From: Tribonema minus
Lineage: Eukaryota > Sar > Xanthophyceae > Tribonematales > Tribonemataceae
Direction of reading: 5' to 3'
DNA: 64,000 nucleotides
NCBI GenBank assembly: GCA_017506865.1
Contig: JAFCMP010000013.1
Coordinates: 124,001-188,000 of the forward strand
Both the position numbers and the translations under genes were made by a program. Positions within the stretch are counted from its first letter, which is position 1; each line of letters opens with the position of its first letter. Below are positions 48,401-57,400 of the stretch, piece after piece. Under the pieces are notes generated by a model. The model was not told the DNA's origin and did no database searches. It worked only from the letters and a program-made list of their open reading frames with translations.

Positions 48401-51400
48401 ACAAGGGACTGTGAGCAGCGCATCGCAAGGCGGAGCGCGCGTGAGAATCCAGCCCTAGCTATACATACGTGCAGAGCCGCGCTCATTGAGATGTGACGTT
48501 GACTGCACGCTTGAATGATGCCTCAGACAGACGAGGCAGCACGAGGTTTAGAAATTGTGCAAGGCGCCAAGGAGCAGCACAGACAGCTCGGCATGACGGA
48601 AGAAGCTGAGCAGCTGCCACTGGAAGACTGAACACGCTCAATTGTGTTGGTAGCGCTGTCCAGCCACGCTGCGCGCTGCTGTAACTGCCAAACCTGCTGC
48701 AAGTGCCAATGGAGCTCGTTGGCACGAGCGACTGCGCACTGCAGATTTGAAGTTAGGGTTAGGGTTAGGGTTAGGCGGGGCGTGCAAGCATAGCCCTAAG
48801 CACAGAGCGCGCTCATCGAGACCGAGCATGCGCAACACTGCTGCAGAGCACTGCTGCGGCCACATGAAGCAGTCACATATGGCGGCCCGACGCTCGCCTG
48901 TCAGTTGCACGCACGCGGCTAGCCCTGTGACGTTGCTGGGGCCATGAATGCCTACCTACATAGTTGGTCTACTGAGTGTCAACCCTAGCTTAGGGTTAGG
49001 TTAGGGTCGCCGACGCGTCACGGGCCTTTTTTAGAGACATCTAGCCTGGTGATGCTGCCGGTGCCATGGAAAACGAGATCACTCTGGTCAGGGTTGAAAC
49101 CAGCACCTTCAACAAGCACTCTGCACAGCACTGCTGCAGCTAACGAAGCGATGACCAATTCTGCTCACCTTTCGTTCACATATATCTAGCTCTGTGATGC
49201 CGCCAAGGCCATGGAAGGGATGCGCTTAGTGAGGGTGAGGGTTGAGATTAGCACCTTCATACCACTGCTGCGGAGCGCTGCTGCAGCTAACAAAGCGATG
49301 ACCGACACTACTTGCCTTCCGCTCACATTTGAAACCCAACACCTTCAAAGTACTGCTGCAGGGCTGCTGCGACTGTGCGAAGCGATTACAAAATCTCACC
49401 TTTTGTTTGCATACATCCAGCCCTTTGATGCCACCGGGCCTGTGGAAGGGATGCGCCTGGTTAGGGTAAACGTCAAGATCAGCACCTTCAAAGCACTGCT
49501 GCAGGGCACTGCTGCAGCTAGCGAAGCAAGGACCGGCAGCACTCACCTTTCGCTCGCATACGTCTAGCCCTGTGATGCCGCTGCGGCCATGGAGGGACGC
49601 GCTTTTTGAAATCAGCACTTTCAGAGCACTGCTGCGGAGCGTTGCTGCAACGCTCCTTGCCTTCCGCTCACAGTTGGGACCCAATAGCAACAAGGCACAA
49701 CTGCAGCTGTGCGAAGCGATGACTAGATCTCACCTTTCGTTCGCATACGTCTAGGCCCGTAATGCCGCCAGGGCCGTGGAATGACGCACTCACTGGCTGC
49801 CAGTCTTCGTCTCTGACAACATGGCCCGTCACCACGGTCATATACAGCTGTGGGCGCAAAGAACGCGAGGTGCAGTTGCACGAAGTCGGTTACGAATTGT
49901 CATTGGCAAATGCACATGACAAGTACACAGCTGCGGCACAGGCGAACACGGGAAAGAAGGTATTGGACAGAGTTTGGCAGCGCTCATGTACAGCTGTGGC
50001 GCAGGCAAGTGCAGAACAAGGTAGGGGAGGGGGGTTGGCAGCGTGTGTTGAAACGTTGAAATTCAAATGCTATGAGCTATGTAGCGAATGTGATGTAGAA
50101 CAATATTGGAACGAAGGAGTCTAGATAGTACCATGATGAAAGCAGAACAAACAAGCATAAATATCTCTTGCCTCGCCGCCTGCCCTAGCCCCGTCCGTGA
50201 CCTTACCTTAACCCTAAGCCTAACCCTGACCCAAGCAATGACTGCGCACTCTCGCGCTTGGAAGGCGACCAAGGAAGTAAAGCCACATTGTAGCACCATT
50301 CAAACGCTTTTAATGCACTTTTTTTTGAAGTATGGCGGAAGCAGTCACCTGATTCTGATTGGTCACGGCGCACGGGCGCGAGACTGGACAAGAGTGCCAT
50401 AATGGCAAAATGCACAGAGCACTTAAACTAGAACTGTACGTGGTTCTGATTGGTCGCTGTGCAGAGAAGCTCCTTGTCGAGGCACAGAGCGAGGCACGTC
50501 CCCGCGCCCCACAAATACAGCTACAATACACATAGTTATTGAAGTACCTGTCTCATGAGTCCTTGCAGTTCACCTTGGAATATAACTTGAAGTACCTGGT
50601 TGTGGCTGGTCGCCGCGCACAGGCGTTCCTCATTGGGCACAGCGCGAGGCATGTGCCCGCGCCCGCCCCCTCCTCACGCTCCACTAATGAGCATGACGAA
50701 AACACTTAGCTCACATGATGCTTCAACTTGAAGTATGAAATTCAACTCAAAGTACATACTTTCTTCAAGTTGAAGTACCTGATTCTGATTCGTCGCCGCG
50801 CACAGACGCTCCTCGTTGGGGCACAGCGCGAGGCACGTCCCCGCGCCCACCCTCTCCCCGCGCCACGACCGCATCACCATGAACGCTTGAACTTAGATGA
50901 TGCTACCACTGGAAACAGCATGTACTTCAAGTACATACTTCAACTTGAAGTATTTGATTGAAGTTGAAGTACATACTTCAACTTGAAGTACCTGATTCTG
51001 GTTGGTCGCCGCGCACAGGCGCTCCTCATTGGGGCACAGCGCGAGGCACGTCCCCGCCCCCGCCCCCTCCCCGCGCCACGACCGCATCACCGTGAACACC
51101 GGCACCTTCGCGCCAGCGTGCGAATATGTATCCGCAACCAGCGCCAGGACGCGGTACGATCCGTCCGAAAACGCGGCCACGAAGCCCGTGCTACTGCTGA
51201 GCAGCGCTGTGACGGCGGCGCCGCCCGCTGCGGCGGCGGCAGCGCTGCCGCTGCTGCCGACGCTGCCGCTGCTGCTCGCGGCTGGCGCTGCTGCGGCGTC
51301 TGCGGAGCGGCGGTGGTGCGGCGTGGCGGAGGTGTATTGGAGAAAGGATTTACGTGCAGATAGATGCGAGCAGCGCCAGGGGCAATTTGCAAGCGCTGAA

Positions 51401-54400
51401 GGTGATTGCATGCCGGACGCTGCGCTGGTGTCGATCGATGGCGTGATTTTAGTGCGGCCATGTGCTGCTGCTGCTGGGGCGGCGGCGGCGGCGGCTGCAG
51501 TGGCGGCGGCGCTGCCGCTTCTGCTGCGCTACACGCACCTGATTGTTTTACTGGTGGCGCTGCAATCAGGGGGAAACAACCGGGCACCTTGGGGTGTGCG
51601 TGCAGCAATGCGGGTAGCTCTACGTTCAAACACTTGTTCACGAACACAATGCGCGAAGCCAAATTGGTGTGCTGGGCATGCCGGTCTAGAATTAATACAG
51701 AGTAGTAGAATTTTGAGTAAAATTAAAGAGTACATTAAGGCAAGCTTGGCCTCAATCAAAGCCCTCGGGGGCGTTCTTGCGCACTCAGCGCGACTTCATT
51801 AGAAAACATTCAGGCAACTTCGAAGGGCACCTGTGCTGCCAGTGATGCGGTCCATGGTGCACAGAAGTTTGCCGCCCCGGAAGAGCAGCAACGCGCCGGT
51901 CTAGAATTACCAAGGAGTACATCTTAAAAGGCAAGCTTGGCCTCAAAAGTTTGGGGGCGTTTTGGCGCCCTGAGCGCAAATTCCTTACAGAAGCAATCAC
52001 GCAACTGCGAAGGGCACCTGTATTGCCGGTGATTGGGTCCATGGTGCACAGCAGCTTGCTGCCATAAGTAATGGCATCCAATTGCAACTGCACACTTACC
52101 TCCACGTATACACTTCCGCATAGTGGCAGTACCTGTGCTGCCGGTCATGGGGCCCATGGCGCCGCGGAACAGCAGCAGCGCTCCGGTCTAGGATTAATTT
52201 TAAAAGAGTAATAATTAATTTTGTTTCAACTTAAAAGAAGTACATTGAGGCAAGCTTGACCTCAAAGCCTTGGAGGCGTTTTCGCGCCGTGAGCTAGACG
52301 TGATTAGAGATACATTCCTGCGCAGAACATACCTGTGCTGCCAGTGATTGGGTCCATGGTGCACAGCAGCTCGCCGCCCAATACAAGGCAAGCCTGACCT
52401 CACTGATCTGGGCGTTTTTGTGCCCTGAGCGCCAATTCATTGCAACACATTCCTGCGCAGAACATACCTGTGCTGCCAGTGATGGGGTCCATGGTGCACA
52501 GCAGCTCGCCGCCGCGAAAAAGCAGCAGCGCTCCGGTCTCGGTGCCCGCGACCACGCAGTCAGACGGCGCGCGCAGCCAGCAGTGCGCGGTGAATATGGG
52601 GCTGATGTCGGTGCGCGGCGCCGGCATCGCGCGCACCTACAGGCGGCAGCAAGGGGCAACGAAGCGTCGTCGTTGCAGTTCAGTACGTCCATTTATAGTG
52701 ATGTCTATGACATTTAGAGCCCTTTGCTGAAACAGTCGACTGAAAAGCGAGCACTGTGCGCAGTCAAGGCGCAACTGTCGGTGCGCGGCGCCGGCATCGC
52801 GCGCACCTACATCGGTAACAGGAGGTGCCAAAGCATTGTTGTTGCGGTCAAGTACGTCCTTCTGTGAAGAACTTGGAAGGATCGGAACATTCTATGGGTC
52901 AACCAAGAAAGCATGTTTTGAAGTGGGTTTTGCGGTGCCTAAGTCCGCAGTGCACGGTGAAGACGTAACTGCCGCAACTGCCGTCGGTGCGCGGCGCCGG
53001 CATCGCACGCACCTACAAGGATTAACAGGGGGCAACACAGCAATGTCATCGCAGTTGAGTCCCTCCATCTATTAAGTGGTGTTTTTTTGACATGGAGAGC
53101 CCATTGACGAAGCAGTCGCCAGCACCATTTGCGGTGAAACGAAACTGCCGTGACTGTTTGTGTGTGCTGCTGGCACTGCGCGCACCTACTGGGAGTAACA
53201 AGGGGCAACAAAGCATTTTTGCTGCAGTCAACTATGTCCGTCCCTAGTGCAGCTGTCGCATTTTGCGACCCATTCTTGGAATGGTCAACAGAAAACATAC
53301 TTCGTCTTGAGGGAAGATTGCTTTCCGACAGTTGAGCGATCGGGAGTACTTCAACCCGAGGTTCACGTCTGGGTAGTGAGAGCTGGCGCAACGGGTCCTG
53401 GTGACGATGTAGCTGCCATTTGTGTGCGATGCATGCAGACGTGGCCTCACTGGTGCATACGGAAATTCACACAACAATGCTCAGGTTGAGCTCCAAGCAA
53501 TCTACGTTTCCAAGCAGACGTGAAGCAGCACGAGGGTTAGGGTTAGAGTCAGGCTAACCCTAAGAGCGACATGTGCTGGCTGGTGTAGTGGCCACTCTGT
53601 GTAAAACATCCGCATGAGAGCGAGAACGGCATCTGCTAGGGCGCATTCCAACTTTTACATTGCGTCCAACATTGGCAAGCCAAGGCACTCCCGCAAGCAG
53701 CAACGCTCACGAACCCACTGCTGAGCAGCATCGCTCAGCGACATTCAGGGAGCAGCACTGCTCAGCAACGCAGCCATTTTGCACAGGCCGCGTTGCACAG
53801 CGGCGTTGCACGAGCAGCATTGCTCAGCAGCTATGTAGCATCGCGCGGGCTTTGCACAAACAGCATTGCTCAACAGCAGCGCACGGACACCCACCTCGTT
53901 GTCGGCGAACCTGTAGAACCGCAGGGACCCCCCAATGGTTGTGCACAGGAGCGACGTGTCCAATGGGCTGCGAGGGCACGCATGAAAGCGCAGCGCAGAT
54001 GAGGTTACAGGCGTTTCTGGTCGAGGGGGAGTCAACTTTTGAAGTTTGATGTGGTGACAGGGCATCTTTTCCAGTCCAGCGGCACGTCAGCTGTTGCAAC
54101 AGGGTACCAGCGGAGAGCCACCTTTCGCGGCAAGACCATCCTGCTTTGCGGTCCCAGCGGAGTGTCTGCTGTTGAAGCAGGGGGCACAGGCCTCACGGGT
54201 ACAGGGTTCCAGCGGAGAGTCAACTCTTGAAGCAAGAGTGAACTCTTCAAGCAATTTGAGCATGCTGCTTCAAAGCGGCGCCATTGCTGAAGCGAGCCAG
54301 TTCCTCAGAAAGCATGCGGGGATGAGAAGGATGCCTGGAGTTTCACATGAAAAATATCAAGGCCACCTACAGGTGGCGACAGGACACACATATTACGTAC

Positions 54401-57400
54401 TTCCATGATGACAACAGCACGGTCTGGCTCACATATCATTGGCGAAGATGTATATTTACGGCTCCAAGCGCGTTTGATGTCAAAGTATAGATTCGAGGCA
54501 CATGGAAGTTCAGGCCCAATTCAACTACAAGGAATGGAACTTGCGAGTCACAAGTGCCTGAAAGAGCAGGCGCTGATGGTAGTATACTATAGCGTGGCAT
54601 GCTGACTGAGCAGTCGTTGACGGGATATGCATAAAGAGTTTGACTTGTAGAAAGAGTCTGACTTACAGCAAGAGCTTGACACACAATCAGAGTTGAGAAC
54701 TCTGAATCCCAAATCACGAGTCACAAGGACTTGAACAAGCAGTCGTTGACGGGGGTGCTACACATGAGTTAGAAAAGATTATTTCAACTCCGAGAAGACA
54801 TTGACTCGCGAGTCGCAAGTACCTGATTGAGCAGTCATTTATGGGTGCATGCAGGAGCAGTCGTTGATGAGTAAGACTTCGACTCATGAGTCACAAGTAC
54901 CTGAAGGAGCAGTCGTTGATGGGGGTGTGCGGCGCGCCCTCGCACGCGCTCGCGGACGCCACCACACGCGCCTTCGCCCACGCCCAGATCGTCAGTTGCC
55001 TGCATGCAAATGCAACGCTCAGTGTGAGCACACACACCATCACACCGTTACATCGCTCAGCACTGGCGATGTTGCAGCGCTCAGAAGAAAAAAAACCACC
55101 ACACTCACGCGCCTTCGCCCATGCCCAGATCGTCAGTTGCCTGCACGCAATCACAACACTCAGGCGCTCAGCACACACACCACATCACACCGTTGCAGCG
55201 CTCGGCGTAGGCAATGTTGCAGAGCCCAGAAGACAAATAGCGCGCCTTCGCCCATGCGCGGATCGTCAGTTGCCTGCACGCCGTGGCAGCGCTCAGCGTT
55301 GAGCAGACCGTCACACAGCGCTCAGCATTGGCAATGTTGCAGCGCTCAGAAGAAGAAGAGATGCTCACAGCGCAATGCCGCAGCAGCGCTCGGCGTTCGT
55401 GTGTCGTCACAGCGCTCAGCATGAGGGCGCGGCATCACCGCTTAGCGCACATACGCTGCGACAGTGCTCAGCATACATGCGCTGTGACAGCGCTCAGCGT
55501 ACATGCGCTATACTAGTACTCAGCTTAAGCGCGCCGTGAGACTACAGTGCTCAGCGTAAGCTTCTGCACAACTGCAGGCGCCGTGTGCCGTCTCACGCGC
55601 CGGACCATAAAGGCGCTGCTATGTCATCCTTCAAAAGTGGTAGGTACGTATGGTGTGGTCAAACGCGGTCAGCAGTGCTCAGCGCGAGCCGTTGCCACTT
55701 TTGCATGGCTGCACGCAGAGCGCTGTCGCGAATGGCGCTGCTGCATACAGATCCTTGCAACGAGAGTACTCACATAGTGCCGTCACCATGCGCTATAATG
55801 ACTTTTTATTTATTCTCGCTGAGGCAGCCCGCCCAGGCAGAAGGCAACGCTCAGTATCGCACTCATGCATACCACTGCGAAATTTCAAATTGAAGTATAA
55901 TACTTCTGAAGTATGTAAAATTGAAGTACGTGACAGCGCTCACCACGTCGGTGGCCCGCCCAGCGTCAACAGCAGGTGCGAGTCATGACTGAAGGCAACA
56001 CTCAATATCGCCTTCATACTACTGCAAAAGTGAATGCAGTGACTAAGCACAATTGAAGCATGTGATAGCGCTCACCAGGTGGGTGGCCGCAGCGTTAACA
56101 GCAGCTGCGAGTCATGACTGAAGGCATCGCTAACTATCTACTTGTCGCATTTACTACCTCAAAATTGAAGTGTAAATGACAGAGTCAATGCTTCAAAATT
56201 GAAGCAGAAGTATATGACTCACCCTGTCGGCGGCCCGCCCAGCGTTAACAGCAACTGAGTCGTGACTGAAGGCAACGCTCAGTATCTCGCGCCCGTCCTA
56301 AAACTGCGAAGTTGAAGTGAACTACTTCAAAGAATGTAAAATTGAAGTATGCAACAGTGCTCACCAGGTCGGTGGCCCGCCCAGCGTCAACAGTAACTGT
56401 GAGTCATGACTGAATGCAACGCTCAGTATCTCGCGCCCGTCCCCCTCCCCTGCCGCCACGCTCTTGCGCTTACGCAGCGTGCGCAGGTCGTACAGGCTCA
56501 CCACCGCGCGGTCGCCTGCTTCCGCGATGGCCACAAACCTGCATTTAAGGTGAGCGGCCGTTTCAATCTTAGTGTAATGCTCAGGGTTAGTGGGGCAGTC
56601 CCAAGGGGCAGCGTGCGCAGGTCGTACAGGCTCACCGCTGCACGGTCTAGCGCCTCCGCAATGGCGACAAATCTGCAGATGCAGCGGCAGCAGCGCTCAG
56701 TAAAGGTCAAGTTTTGAAAGCGCAGGGGTCGGGGGGCGTATACATTGTACAGCCCCCAATTTTAAACGGCTGAGGCATAGTGATGAGTCGTACAGGCTCA
56801 CCACCGCGCGGTCTCCCGCCTCCGCAATGAACACCAACCTGCAGAGCGGCAGTTGCGACAGATTGCGGGGATAACTTGCGTGAGGGTGGTTGGGGGTGCA
56901 TATAACCCCCTGTTTGAAGGTGCCGAGAAGTGGTCAAAGCGGGTCAGTTTGTGGCAAGCTTGAGGTACGTTCCACCGCGCGGTCTCCCGCCTCCGCTATG
57001 GCCACAAACCTGCAGATGCAGCGGCAGCAGCGCGTGTTGAACTTTGAGTGTGCAGCTGGGTGGGGGGGCGTATACAGCCCCCCGTTCTAAGGGCGGAGGC
57101 GAAGTGATGTGTTGACGTTTGTGAGCTGGCCCTAACCCCAGCCCTAATCCTGAGCCTAATGTCAACCTCACCCCAACCCTAACCTAAGCTCGAGGTGTTA
57201 GGGTTAGGGTTAGGGTTAGGTTAGGCCGCTTAGGGTTAGGGTTAGGGTTAGGGTTACCGCGCGGTCACCAGCCTCCGCAATGGCCGGAAACCCGCAGAGC
57301 GGCAATGGCGCAACGGTTGGAGACCTCTTATGTCAAGGGGTCAGACATCCAGCCCTTGTTTGAGGCTGGTGAGAGAAGTGGTCAAATGGGGGCATTTGGT

